Assembly (NCBI GenBank): GCA_965220055.1
Contig: CBDCPE010000004.1
Span: 1,178,001 to 1,242,000 of the forward strand
Origin: Bin87 sp965220055
GTDB taxonomy: Bacteria > Chloroflexota > Dehalococcoidia > Lucifugimonadales > UBA3495
DNA length: 64,000 nucleotides
Direction: 5' to 3'
Shown here: positions 49,567-58,256 of the stretch, piece by piece
Layout of the letters: the number at the start of each line of letters is the position of its first letter
Position numbering within the stretch: position 1 is the first letter of the stretch
Position numbers and translations under genes: made by a program
Notes under the pieces: model-generated
Databases searched by the model: none
Told to the model about the DNA's origin: nothing
What the model saw: only the letters and a program-made list of their open reading frames with translations

Positions 49567-49911
49567 ATGGCGACCTACGACATCATCAAGCCGACAGACG
49601 TTGACATTACGGGCAACGCAATCGTCATCAACTGGGATGACGGGCACCGGGGGATCTATCCGCACCGGATGCTGAGACTGCGCTGCCCGTGCGCGTCGTG
49701 CGTGGAGGAGATGACGGGGCGGGCGTTGCTGAGTCCGGACAGTGTGGCGCAGGACGTACGGGCGTTGGACCAGATGGCAGTAGGGCAGTACGCGCTCCAG
49801 TTCCTGTGGAGCGATACCCACTACACCGGCATCTACACGTACCGAACGCTGCGAGCGGCCTGCACGTGCATCGCTTGCAACGAGGAACGGGCACGATCAG
49901 GCGGAGACTGA
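49567..49911 (+). CDS. DUF971 domain protein
   Basis: 114 aa. The DUF971/GBBH-like N-terminal domain is recognised by IVINWDDGHRGIYPHRMLRLRCPCASCVEEMTG and YTYRTLRAACTCIACNE. The C-x-C-x2-C clusters suggest metal or Fe-S binding; related proteins occur in Fe-S assembly (ApbC-linked) and at the N-terminus of gamma-butyrobetaine hydroxylase. The ATG lies 5 bases after the ThDP enzyme stop, so the two are co-translated. Confidence 0.88.
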   Translation: MATYDIIKPTDVDITGNAIVINWDDGHRGIYPHRMLRLRCPCASCVEEMTGRALLSPDSVAQDVRALDQMAVGQYALQFLWSDTHYTGIYTYRTLRAACTCIACNEERARSGGD

Positions 49912-49912
49912 A

Positions 49913-49940
49913 CCGGGGCAGAGTCGAATCCTGCCCCTGG
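49913..49940. terminator. Weak terminator-like hairpin between convergent genes
   Basis: CCGGGGCAG pairs with CTGCCCCTGG with one bulge; loop AGTCGAATC-like; no U-tract. Confidence 0.4.
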
Positions 49941-49963
49941 GTTCGAGGTCCACGCGATGACAA

Positions 49964-50188
49964 CTAGGTGGTCGGCGCGTCGTCCGTGTTTCGGCCTCGG
50001 AAGGTACCGGGCCGGTTGCGCAGTTTGGGTGACGTAAACGTGTCGGACTTGAAGGAAAAGTTGGAAATCTGGCGGGTTGCCGGCTGCCCGCAGGACTTGC
50101 AGTCGGTGGGGTCATCGGCGCGGGAAACCGGGCGGATGGACTCGAAGTCGGCGCCGCAATCAGCGCAGTGATACTCGTAGATTGGCAT
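49964..50188 (-). CDS. FmdB-family zinc-ribbon protein
   Basis: 74 aa from the ATG at 50188 with GGAGG 6 bases upstream. MPIYEYHCADCGADFE and CKSCGQPATRQISNFSFKSDTFTS are the conserved zinc-ribbon pattern of the FmdB/regulatory zinc-ribbon family. The molecular role is not established. It has its own -10 box (TATAAT, 50207-50212). Confidence 0.88.
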   Translation of the reverse strand: MPIYEYHCADCGADFESIRPVSRADDPTDCKSCGQPATRQISNFSFKSDTFTSPKLRNRPGTFRGRNTDDAPTT

Positions 50189-50206
50189 AGACACCTCCTG
50201 TTGCGG

Positions 50207-50212
50207 ATTATA
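50207..50212 (-). promoter_or_regulatory. -10 box of the FmdB-type gene
   Basis: TATAAT on the minus strand, 18 bases before the ATG; -35 TGTGGA at 17 bases is weak. Confidence 0.45.
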
Positions 50213-50307
50213 TTCTAACTGCGGCGGGTCCACACCAGGGCGAGTGTGCCGCACGCGGCAACCCTGAAAAGGGACGACGAAAGTCCGGTTTTGAAAGGAA
50301 CACAAGC

Positions 50308-51444
50308 ATGACTTCCAAACAAGTTGCAGACGTGGTGATTGTCGGCGGGGGCGCGGCGGGCTGCGCCGCCGCTTACTACCTGGCCGAGCAAGGCATCCGA
50401 GCAACGATCATAGAGCGCGAGGGCGTGGCAAGCCAGGCGTCCGGATACAACGCCGGTGGGCTGAATCCGCTGGAAGGGCACGGTTGGCCGGAACCGCTGC
50501 AACCGATGGCGCTGCAATCTTTCGCGTTGCACAAAGAGTTGTGGGGTAAGCTGCCGTCGGATACCGGGATTGAATACCAGGGGCGGATAACTTCGATCCT
50601 GAAAGTCGCGCTGGGCGAGGAAGAACTGGCGGACCTGCGGGAGACGCTGGAGACGTTCAACAACGCACCGGAATCCGGGTTCTCGGCGGAATGGCTGGAA
50701 CGGGAGGATGTGTTGGCGCTGGAGCCGAGGCTCACTCCGGAGGTGATCGCGGGCGTGCGGGCGGTGGGCAACGGCGCGCTGGACGGGCTGGAGTTCACCC
50801 AGGCGCTAGCGGCGGCAGCGGAGGGACGGGGCGCGAGGGTGGTGACGGGCAGCGCGGTGGGATTCCGGCTGGGCAACGGGAAGGTTGAATCGGTAGTGAC
50901 CAACGACGGCGAGATCGCCTGCGGGGCGGTATTGATCGCGGCGGGGCCGTGGTGTCGAACGGCGGAGCAGTGGCTGGACATCGCGATACCAGTGGATCCG
51001 CTGAAGGGGCAGATCATTCGGGTGCGGCCGGACGGGCCGGGCTTGGACTATGAGCTCATCGGCGGCGGCAGTTCGATGTATGCCAAGACGGACGGGCTGA
51101 TCTGGTGCGGCTCTACGGAAGAAGAGGTCGGGTTTGACCTGTCCCTGACCGAAGAGGCGCGGGACAGCATCATGGGGATGGCGACACGGCTCATGCCGGC
51201 GCTAAGCGGAGCGGAACAGGTCATGCACACGGCGTGCCTGCGGCCGGTGACGCCGGACTGGCTGCCGATCGTGGGACAAGCGCCGGGATGGGACAACGTG
51301 TACATCTGCACCGGGGGCCAGAAGAAGGGCATCCTGCTTGGGCCCGCGATGGGCAAGGGAATAGCCGAGATAGTGGCATTGGGCAGCACCGAGATCAGCC
51401 TGGAAGGGTGCGATCCGGGGCGTTTTGGCGGGAAGCAAGGGTGA
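50308..51444 (+). CDS. FAD-dependent amine/glycine oxidase (DAO family)
   Basis: 378 aa. The FAD motif is VVIVGGGAAGCAAAYYLAEQG with IIEREG; later QASGYNAGGLNP, the substrate-binding strands, RPVTPDWLPIVG and YICTGGQKKGILLGPAMGKGIAE match the DAO fold of glycine, sarcosine and proline oxidases. It oxidises an amino acid or related amine with FAD. The substrate is not deduced. AAAGGA precedes the ATG. Confidence 0.9.
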   Translation: MTSKQVADVVIVGGGAAGCAAAYYLAEQGIRATIIEREGVASQASGYNAGGLNPLEGHGWPEPLQPMALQSFALHKELWGKLPSDTGIEYQGRITSILKVALGEEELADLRETLETFNNAPESGFSAEWLEREDVLALEPRLTPEVIAGVRAVGNGALDGLEFTQALAAAAEGRGARVVTGSAVGFRLGNGKVESVVTNDGEIACGAVLIAAGPWCRTAEQWLDIAIPVDPLKGQIIRVRPDGPGLDYELIGGGSSMYAKTDGLIWCGSTEEEVGFDLSLTEEARDSIMGMATRLMPALSGAEQVMHTACLRPVTPDWLPIVGQAPGWDNVYICTGGQKKGILLGPAMGKGIAEIVALGSTEISLEGCDPGRFGGKQG

Positions 51445-51517
51445 AAACGGTTGTCCGTATCGCCATGGGCGTACCGACGTTCGTGGCTCGAGGTCACCGG
51501 GTACCAGATGCTTTGAC

Positions 51518-51601
51518 GGGATTGCCGCGCTGCGCACGTATTGTCACTCTTGAGCGCATGCGGCCACAAGCGAGATTGCCACGCTGCGCTCGCAATGACA
51601 C
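51518..51601 (+). repeat. Two family A repeats
   Basis: A degenerate copy at 51518-51546 and a good copy at 51572-51601, in the 190-base gap between the DAO and CoA-transferase genes. Confidence 0.7.
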
Positions 51602-51634
51602 TTGGAGCGCATCCGGTTGTAAAGGAGACATGTT

Positions 51635-53917
51635 ATGACTACCAACGGCACTTCAGGCGCTTTGCGAGACATCCACGTGGTGGAGTTCGGGCAGTACGTA
51701 CCCGGGCCAATGCTGGGGATGTTGCTGGCCGACCAGGGGGCACACGTCATCAAGGTGGAGCGGCCGGGCGGCGACCCGGCGCGGTCGGAGCCGGCCTTTG
51801 CCACTTGGAACCGGGGCAAGCGATCCGTGATGCTGGACCTGAAGACCGACGCCGGGCGTGAGAACGCGCGCCGGCTGGTCGCCGATGCCGACGTGGTCAT
51901 CGAAAACTTCCGCCCGGGAGTCGCTGACAGTTTGGGAATCGGGTACGAGGAGCTATCGGCGGACAACCAGAGGCTGATCTACTGCTCGCTGCCGGGGTAC
52001 GGCGAGGAGCACCCGAGCCGAAACGAACCGGGCTGGGATCCGGTGATCAGCGCGGAGACGGGTTTCTACCCCGAGACGAGCGATAGCGACGGCGAGCCGT
52101 TGTTCACACCGTTGCCGATTGCGAGCACGTTCTCGGCGCTGCTGGGCTCGGTGTCAGTGGCGATGGCGATCAACGCGCGGGACAAGTCGGGCAAGGGTCA
52201 GCGCATCGAGGTGCCGCTGCACTCGGCGATGTTCACCGCGATGGGCAGCCGGATCATCAAGTTCAACAACTATGAGTACGTGAACCTGTTTGACTTTCCG
52301 CGAACGGTGATGTCGCACCCGTATGAATGCGCCGACGGGCGGTGGGTTTACCACCACGGGATGTTCGAGCGCTTCGCGCGGCAGACGCTGACGGCTGCGG
52401 GCAAGACCGAATGGATCGAGGAAGTCGCGTCGTTGTTCGGCCGGCCGGTGGACGAGGACACACTGGCGTTGTGGCAGGGCCGGTTCGCCAAGATGTTCAA
52501 GGAGCGGACGGCGTGGCAGTGGGAGGCGGACATCAACGCGCAGGGTGGCGCGTGCACGGTGTGCAAGACAGTGGACGAGTGGCTGGTGCACGAGCACGCG
52601 GTGGACGCAAAGATGGTGGTGGAAATTGAGGACGCGGAGCACGGCAAGATGAAACAGCCGGGGGTGCAAGTGCGACTGAGGGGCACGCCGGGGTCGATAC
52701 AGGGCCGGGCACCCAAGCTGGGAGAACACACAGATGAAGTGCTGGCAGAAGTGGCGAGCGCGTCGACGCGCGTGGTACCGAGCAACGGCCACAGCGACGT
52801 GATGTCGGCATTGCAGGGAGTCCGAGTGCTGGACCTGTGCATCATCCTGGCGGGGCCAACGTGCGGGCGGACGCTGGGTGAGTTCGGGGCGGACGTGATC
52901 AAGATCGACGACCCGACGCGGATCCTGGACCCGGTTAGCTACATAGACGTGAACCGAGGAAAGCGCGGCATCATGCTGAACCTGAAGACCGACGAAGGCA
53001 GGGCGGTTTTCTGGAAGCTGGTGGAAACAGCCGACGTGATTGTGGAGAACAACCGGAAGTCGGCGGTGCAGCGGCTGGGGCTGGGCTACGAAGAGGTCAA
53101 GAAGGTCAAGCCGGACATCGTGTACGCGTCGTTGAATGCCTTTGGATACGACGGGCCGTGGTCGGAGCGGGCCGGCTGGGAGCAGCTGGCGCAAGGGACC
53201 AGCGGGATGCAGGTGCGGCGCGGGGGGCGGGACGGCCAGCCAATGCTGTCGCCCTATGCGGTAAATGACTACGGGACGGGTCTGATGGGAGCGTACGCCG
53301 TGGCGCTGGCGCTGCACGAGCGGAACCGGACGGGACAGGGGCAGTCGGTGGACAGCGGGCTGGCGCTGACGGCAGGCCTGCTGCAGTCTCCGTACTTCCT
53401 GGATTACGACGGATTCCGGCGAGAGGATATTGAGGGAACGGACGCACGCGGATACTCGCCTCGCTCCCGCCTGTATCAGGCGTCAGACGGGTGGCTGTAT
53501 ATTCATTGTCCCAATGGCGGCGCCTACGGGTCGCTGTTGTCGGCGCTGAATTTCCGAGATATGCACGAGGACGGCGCCGCGATCGCCGAGGTCATTCTGG
53601 GCAACACCGTCGAACACTGGATGCAAGTGTTGCGTCCGCTGGGAGTGTCGGTTACCCCAAACCTGACGATGGAAGATTACCGGAACGATCCGGTGGTGCG
53701 GAACGCGGGGTTCATCGTGACGCGGGAGCATACCGTGTGGGGCAGCGTGGACCACTCAGGCACGACGGCGCGGTTGTCGGCGACGCCGCCGAGGCTGGGG
53801 CCGCCGGCCCCGTGGTTCGGGATGCACACGGACGAGATCCTGACGGAAGCGGGGTACTCGCCGGCGGAGATCGCGGCGCTGAAGGCCTCGGGAGCGGCGG
53901 TAGCGCCGAGCCCTTAA
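51635..53917 (+). CDS. Two-domain CaiB/BaiF family III CoA-transferase
   Basis: 760 aa made of two CoA-transferase domains in tandem. Domain 1 (about 8-385) starts LRDIHVVEFGQYVPGPMLGMLLADQGAHVIKVERP; domain 2 (about 391-755) starts LQGVRVLDLCIILAGPTCGRTLGEFGADVIKIDDP. The catalytic Asp of family III lies in a D-[LYF]-x-x-G context about 18 residues before the AL..R..TG.GQ block: domain 2 has D545 (AVNDYGTGL), while domain 1 has PIASTFSAL, lacking Asp. So domain 2 is probably the active one. Family members transfer CoA between acids by a half-sites mechanism. SD GGAGA lies before the ATG. Confidence 0.9.
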   Translation: MTTNGTSGALRDIHVVEFGQYVPGPMLGMLLADQGAHVIKVERPGGDPARSEPAFATWNRGKRSVMLDLKTDAGRENARRLVADADVVIENFRPGVADSLGIGYEELSADNQRLIYCSLPGYGEEHPSRNEPGWDPVISAETGFYPETSDSDGEPLFTPLPIASTFSALLGSVSVAMAINARDKSGKGQRIEVPLHSAMFTAMGSRIIKFNNYEYVNLFDFPRTVMSHPYECADGRWVYHHGMFERFARQTLTAAGKTEWIEEVASLFGRPVDEDTLALWQGRFAKMFKERTAWQWEADINAQGGACTVCKTVDEWLVHEHAVDAKMVVEIEDAEHGKMKQPGVQVRLRGTPGSIQGRAPKLGEHTDEVLAEVASASTRVVPSNGHSDVMSALQGVRVLDLCIILAGPTCGRTLGEFGADVIKIDDPTRILDPVSYIDVNRGKRGIMLNLKTDEGRAVFWKLVETADVIVENNRKSAVQRLGLGYEEVKKVKPDIVYASLNAFGYDGPWSERAGWEQLAQGTSGMQVRRGGRDGQPMLSPYAVNDYGTGLMGAYAVALALHERNRTGQGQSVDSGLALTAGLLQSPYFLDYDGFRREDIEGTDARGYSPRSRLYQASDGWLYIHCPNGGAYGSLLSALNFRDMHEDGAAIAEVILGNTVEHWMQVLRPLGVSVTPNLTMEDYRNDPVVRNAGFIVTREHTVWGSVDHSGTTARLSATPPRLGPPAPWFGMHTDEILTEAGYSPAEIAALKASGAAVAPSP

Positions 53918-53943
53918 AGAGTCGACAGCCACGCGGATTGCCG

Positions 53944-53973
53944 GTGGGGGCGGATGATTGTTCGCCCCTACCG
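53944..53973. repeat. Family B palindromic repeat
   Basis: GGGGGCGGATGATTG / TTCGCCCCTACC, immediately downstream of the CoA-transferase. Confidence 0.7.
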
Positions 53974-54071
53974 GCATTCTCGGGCGGCGGCCGGTGGTTT
54001 TTGTGCCCAACACGGTTGACATGCCAGCTCGTTCAGAACCGAGCCGGCGGTAGTAGCTGAAAGGAACCAGG

Positions 54072-54623
54072 ATGCCTTTCACACCATTTCACATGGGGCC
54101 GGCGCTGGCGGCAAAAGCAGTCGCGGGTCGCCATTTCAGCATACCGATTTACGGTTTCACACAAGTGGCGATAGACAGCGAAGTTTTGTTGGGATTTCCG
54201 GTGCGTAGAGACCTGTCGTATCACAAAGTGATGCACACAATGGCAGGGGCGACGGCGGCGGCGCTGCTGGCGATAGCCCTGGCGCGTCCGGTATTCCGTC
54301 CGGCGGGGCGGTGGTGGAACCGCCTGGTGGGAGCTAGGGCGGGGAGCATCTGGTACATGGAGCCCGACGTGCCGGCACGGGTCACGGTGCTGTCGGCGTT
54401 GGTCGGAGCGTGGGGTCACGTGCTGCTGGACGCGCCCACGCACTCGCATATGGAGCCGTTGGCCCCGCTGGCGAGAGGAAATCCGTTGGATGGAGCGGTC
54501 TCCCTTCCGCAGACCATGGCCTGGTGCGCCGGGTTGACGGCAGTCGGGGGAGTCGCGCTGTGGATGCGGTCGGGTCTTGCACGGCGGGGAGGGGAGAGCC
54601 GGTCGGCTGGGCGGTTACGATGA
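54072..54623 (+). CDS. YdjM/DUF4184-like membrane metal-dependent hydrolase family protein
   Basis: 183 aa. It begins MPFTPFHMGPALAAKAV with a His in a context typical of this family, followed by DSEVLLGFPVRRDLSYHKVMHTMAGA and WGHVLLDAPTHSHM; the His/Asp residues at membrane faces suggest metal binding. Three to four hydrophobic segments are present (TAAALLAIALA; VLSALVGAWGHVLL; TAVGGVALWM). No experimental function is implied. AAAGGAACCAGG precedes the ATG. Confidence 0.65.
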   Translation: MPFTPFHMGPALAAKAVAGRHFSIPIYGFTQVAIDSEVLLGFPVRRDLSYHKVMHTMAGATAAALLAIALARPVFRPAGRWWNRLVGARAGSIWYMEPDVPARVTVLSALVGAWGHVLLDAPTHSHMEPLAPLARGNPLDGAVSLPQTMAWCAGLTAVGGVALWMRSGLARRGGESRSAGRLR

Positions 54624-54713
54624 TGCGGGCGAGGCTGCTACGGCAATTTTGCGGGGACTCCCCTTGCGAGGACTGTGGAAAAGCCGGGAAGGCGCGCCAA
54701 GGTCTTCCGGTTA

Positions 54714-54747
54714 CCATTGCGAGCAGCGCAGCGACGCAGCAATCCCG
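54714..54747 (-). repeat. Family A repeat, reverse orientation
   Basis: CCATTGCGAGCAGCGCAGCG then ACGCAGCAATCC: the complement of the family A pattern, with a small insertion. Confidence 0.65.
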
Positions 54748-54791
54748 TTCCGGCAACAATTACCGCACCCAACGGACCATGCTACGCCGAC

Positions 54792-54821
54792 GAGATTGGC
54801 ACGCCGCGCTCGCAATGACAG
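54792..54821 (+). repeat. Family A repeat
   Basis: GAGATTGGCACGC then CGCTCGCAATGACAG. Confidence 0.7.
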
Positions 54822-54881
54822 TGCGAGAACCGAAAGGGCCAGGAAGGCACGCCGTTCGCGGATGCAAAGCGGGGAGCGCCG

Positions 54882-54890
54882 TGCTAAACT
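54882..54890 (+). promoter_or_regulatory. Extended -10 promoter of cysS
   Basis: TGC-TAAACT with -10 at 54885-54890; leader of about 24 bases contains GGAGGT. Confidence 0.5.
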
Positions 54891-54920
54891 TGCGCCATCT
54901 GCCCCGCCGGAGGTAGCGGA

Positions 54921-57131
54921 ATGCTTCGTATCTATAACACCCTGACGAAAAACGTCGAGGAGATCCGGCCGATGACGCCGGGCAAAGTGTCGATGTACAC
55001 GTGCGGGCCGACGGTGTACCGGTATGCCCACATCGGCAACCTGCGCACCTATCTGATGGCGGACTGGATCCGGCGCGTTTTGACGACCGACGGCAACGAG
55101 GTCTACCACGTCAAGAACATCACCGACGTGGGACACATGCGCCAAGAGCTGGCCGAGGCTGGCGGCGATAAGATGATCATGGCGGCGTTGGCCGAAGGAA
55201 AGTCCCTACAGGAGATCGGCGAATTCTACGCGGATGTTTTCTGGCGGGACGAGGAACGGATCAACATACAGCCGGCCCACGTGTTTCCCTGGGCGTCGCA
55301 CCACATCCCTGAAATGCTGGAGATGGTGGGGTCGCTGATGAACAACGGGGCGGCGTATGAAGCGGGAGGGAACATCTACTTTGACGTGAACAGCTATCCG
55401 GAGTACGGGAAGTTGTCGCGCAATGTCGGCGGCGACCTGCTGGAAGGGGTTAGGGCGGAAGCGGACCCGTTAAAGCGGGACCCGAGGGACTTCACGCTGT
55501 GGAAGGCCGCCGAGCCGGGAAGGGACGTGAAGTGGGACAGCCCGTGGGGCGAAGGATTCCCAGGCTGGCACATCGAATGCTCAGCGATGGCGCACAAATA
55601 CCTGGGCGAGAAGTTCGACATCCACACGGGGGGCGTGGACAACGTTTTCCCGCATCACGAGGACGAGATCGCGCAGAGCGAAGCGACTTTTGGCCAGCAG
55701 CACGTGAACTACTGGGTGCACGGGCAACATCTACTGGCGGACGGCGCCAAGATGGCGAAATCGGCCGGAAACGTGTTCCTGATCGAGGACCTAGCGTCGC
55801 GAGGATTTGACCCGCTGGCGTTCCGGTACCTGTGCATGACGGTGCGATACCGGCACCGGATGAACTTCACGTTCACCTCGCTGCGAGCAGCGGAGAAGGC
55901 GCTAACTGGGCTGCGCAACCGGATCTGGGTATGGCGGAGCCTGTCGAGCAATGGATCCGCCAGCCATGCGATCAGCAGCGAGGGCCAAGAATGGCGAGGC
56001 AAGTTCTGGGACGCAGTGCACAACGACCTTGATCTGCCCACGGCCCTGGCGGTGACCTGGGCGATGGTGCGTTCCGAGCTTCCCGCGGAGGACAAGCTGG
56101 AACTGATCCTGGACTTCGACCGGGTATTCGGTCTGGACCTGGACCAAGTGCCGGCGCGGTACGAAATCGACCCAACCAACAGCGAGGTTATCGAGCAGCG
56201 GTCCGCGCTGCGCCAGCAATTCGCTTACCACGACGCTGATGCGATACGCGAGCGAGTATTGGCGAGTGGCATGGTGATTCAGGACGCTGGACCGATGACG
56301 CGGGTACGCCCGCAGACTCCGTTGGAACTGCAGGAAGCGCGCTGGTCCTCAGTGTCGGCTTCTCGGGAGGTACCGTCGCTGCTGAGCGAGCCTGACCTTT
56401 ACGATTTCACCTTCATGATCAACGCCTATGACTACGTGGACGACGTGCGTCGGTGCGTACAGGCGGTGCTACGGTACACCGGCGGAGCGTCGGTCGAGGT
56501 GGTCGTGGTGGACAACGGGTCCACGGACGGGACGGCGGAGTATCTGGAAGAGGCGCAGGCCGAACACGACAACGTGCGGGTGATCCACTGCGACCACGTG
56601 GTGGGCGACGCGGCGGGCAAGAACATCGGACTGAAGCAAGCGCGGGGACGGTACATCGTGCTGCTGGACGCGTCGACCGAAGTGGTGGGCGATATTCTGT
56701 CGCCGGTGGCCGAGCATTTGGCGGACGACAGCATCGGAGTATTCGGCCCGTACGGGCTGACTACCGACGACATGCAGCACTTCCACGAGGAAGTGGAACG
56801 GGGCGACGCCGACGCGATGCAGGCATATTGCATGGCGTTCCGACGGGCCGACCTAGCCAAGGTCGGGTTGATGCACGAGTCGTTCCGGTTCTACCGGAAC
56901 CTGGACATCGACTACTGCTTCCAGTTCAAGAACTCCGGCTACCGGGTCGTGTGCGACAGCGGCTTGCCGCTAGTACGGCACGAACACCGGCAGTGGGAGG
57001 AACTGGACGACAACCAGCGCGACGAGCTTAGCCGCAAGAACTTCGGGCGGTTCCTAAAGCGGTGGGGCAGCAGGCCGGACCTGCTGATCAATCCGAACGC
57101 GCAGGGGTTTGATACGGGGTTCCGGCACTAA
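54921..57131 (+). CDS. cysS: Cysteinyl-tRNA synthetase fused to a GT2-family glycosyltransferase domain
   Basis: 736 aa. Residues 1-465 are a complete CysRS: HIGN at 37-40 (HIGH motif), KMAKS at 277-281 (KMSKS), zinc ligands C28, C220, H245 and E249, and the C-terminal anticodon-side helix RQQFAYHDADAIRERVLASGM ending in DAGPMTRVR. It charges tRNA-Cys. After a 30-residue linker, residues 494-736 form a glycosyltransferase-2-like domain: VEVVVVDNGSTDGTAEYLEEA, then GDAAGKNIGLKQARGRYIVLLDAST and a C-terminal FRFYRNLDIDYCFQFKNSGYRVV. The DxD-like site reads DAS, so activity is uncertain. SD GGAGGT. I know no standard fusion of this kind. Confidence 0.93.
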   Translation: MLRIYNTLTKNVEEIRPMTPGKVSMYTCGPTVYRYAHIGNLRTYLMADWIRRVLTTDGNEVYHVKNITDVGHMRQELAEAGGDKMIMAALAEGKSLQEIGEFYADVFWRDEERINIQPAHVFPWASHHIPEMLEMVGSLMNNGAAYEAGGNIYFDVNSYPEYGKLSRNVGGDLLEGVRAEADPLKRDPRDFTLWKAAEPGRDVKWDSPWGEGFPGWHIECSAMAHKYLGEKFDIHTGGVDNVFPHHEDEIAQSEATFGQQHVNYWVHGQHLLADGAKMAKSAGNVFLIEDLASRGFDPLAFRYLCMTVRYRHRMNFTFTSLRAAEKALTGLRNRIWVWRSLSSNGSASHAISSEGQEWRGKFWDAVHNDLDLPTALAVTWAMVRSELPAEDKLELILDFDRVFGLDLDQVPARYEIDPTNSEVIEQRSALRQQFAYHDADAIRERVLASGMVIQDAGPMTRVRPQTPLELQEARWSSVSASREVPSLLSEPDLYDFTFMINAYDYVDDVRRCVQAVLRYTGGASVEVVVVDNGSTDGTAEYLEEAQAEHDNVRVIHCDHVVGDAAGKNIGLKQARGRYIVLLDASTEVVGDILSPVAEHLADDSIGVFGPYGLTTDDMQHFHEEVERGDADAMQAYCMAFRRADLAKVGLMHESFRFYRNLDIDYCFQFKNSGYRVVCDSGLPLVRHEHRQWEELDDNQRDELSRKNFGRFLKRWGSRPDLLINPNAQGFDTGFRH

Positions 57132-57156
57132 TATTCCGGACATTTGGCGAAACAGG

Positions 57157-57184
57157 TAGGGGCGAATAATTATTCGCCCCTACG
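57157..57184. repeat. Family B palindromic repeat
   Basis: The best copy: arms GTAGGGGCGAATAA / TTATTCGCCCCTAC are a perfect 28-bp palindrome, between the convergent cysS and SDR genes. Confidence 0.85.
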
Positions 57185-57207
57185 AATTTGCGGGTTTGCG
57201 TTAGCGG

Positions 57208-58083
57208 TCAGCCGCGGCCGAACCAGTCAGGGTGGACGGCCTGGAGGCCGAGCTGGGGCCAGGCGGCGGGGGCGCCGCACTTTTCCAGGCGCTCTTCCAG
57301 CGGCAGGGATTCATCCCAGTAGTAGGCGATGATGCGCCGACCGGTCCAATTGCTGGCGTCATCAGAGGCGATCCACACAACCGGAGCCTGCATAATCTCG
57401 GGCTGGATAAGGGCTTCGGCGGTGGAGCCCTCAGGGGGAAGAACCATGTTGGTGGCGGTGGCGCCGCCGGGGGTCAGGACGTTGGCGGTTACGCCGGTGC
57501 CCTCGAGGTCCTGGGCCATGATGGCCACGAGGGCCTCATGGCCGGCTTTCGAAGGGCCGTAAGGCGCGCCGCCCTTGCGCCACATGGTGTCCATGCTGGT
57601 GGTGACGCCGATAATGCGGCCGTATCCCTGTTCGACCATGTGGCCGGCGACGGCATGGGCCATGATGAAGGGGCCGCTGAGGTTGACGGCAATGACACGC
57701 AACCACGCGTCGGGGACGATGCTGTAGAAGTCGGTGCGGCTGCCCGAGGCACTTCCACCGAAGCCGGCGGTCCGCGGGTTGATACCAGCATTGTTCACGA
57801 GGATGTGCAGGCCGCCCATTTCGGCGATGGTGCGTTGTACGGCGTTCTGCACGGACTCGGGGTCGGTGACGTCGGCGATAACGGGCATGACACAATCGTC
57901 GCCACCGATTTCCCGCATATCGTTGGCGGTCTGGTCAAGCCAGTCCTCGTTGATGTCGAGCATGGCGACGCGGGCGCCGGCGCGGACGAGTCCGGTGGTG
58001 ATGGAGCGGCCCATGCCGATGGGGCTGGCGGCGCCAGTAACGATGGCCACGCGGCCTTGTAGGGTTTCGGGGTGGGTTGTCAT
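57208..58083 (-). CDS. Short-chain dehydrogenase/reductase
   Basis: 291 aa from the ATG at 58083 (AGAGGTG upstream). The NAD(P) motif is VTGAASPIGMGRSI, the structural NNAG is ILVNNAGINPRT, and the catalytic pair is in GAPYGPSKAGHEA (YxxxK). Asp at the end of beta-2 (VAMLDIN) suggests NAD rather than NADP. It carries a 40-residue C-terminal extension (YYWDESLPLEERLEKCGAPAAWPQLG) not seen in minimal SDRs. The substrate is unknown. Confidence 0.9.
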   Translation of the reverse strand: MTTHPETLQGRVAIVTGAASPIGMGRSITTGLVRAGARVAMLDINEDWLDQTANDMREIGGDDCVMPVIADVTDPESVQNAVQRTIAEMGGLHILVNNAGINPRTAGFGGSASGSRTDFYSIVPDAWLRVIAVNLSGPFIMAHAVAGHMVEQGYGRIIGVTTSMDTMWRKGGAPYGPSKAGHEALVAIMAQDLEGTGVTANVLTPGGATATNMVLPPEGSTAEALIQPEIMQAPVVWIASDDASNWTGRRIIAYYWDESLPLEERLEKCGAPAAWPQLGLQAVHPDWFGRG

Positions 58084-58126
58084 TTGGGTCACCTCTGGGT
58101 TCGGTCGTTGGGATAAGAGCGAAAAG

Positions 58127-58155
58127 ATGATAACCCTTGATACGGGGGTTGTTAA
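58127..58155 (-). promoter_or_regulatory. Promoter of the SDR gene
   Basis: Minus strand TTAACA (58150-58155), 17-base spacer, TATCAT (58127-58132). Confidence 0.65.
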
Positions 58156-58176
58156 GCGAGGGCGACCGCGCCATCC

Positions 58177-58205
58177 TTGACCCGAGCACAGGCCGGTGCT
58201 AAATT
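58177..58205 (+). promoter_or_regulatory. Promoter of meaB
   Basis: TTGACC (58177-58182), 17-base spacer, TGC-extended -10 TAAATT (58200-58205). Confidence 0.65.
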
Positions 58206-58256
58206 GGCCGCCGTGTTTCGTTACCTAGGTTACGATTTTCGTCGCGTGGATATGTG

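Larger units (their letters stand above)
54624..54920. other. Gene-free stretch with repeats and the cysS promoter
   Basis: A minus-strand family A copy (54714-54747) and a plus-strand copy (54792-54821) face each other 45 bases apart; the extended -10 of cysS follows. No gene is supported. Confidence 0.6.

Noticed and set aside
54072..54623. Possible phage or plasmid origin of the membrane protein beside cysS
   Set aside because: No integrase, att-like direct repeats or phage genes are nearby; composition is like the surroundings.
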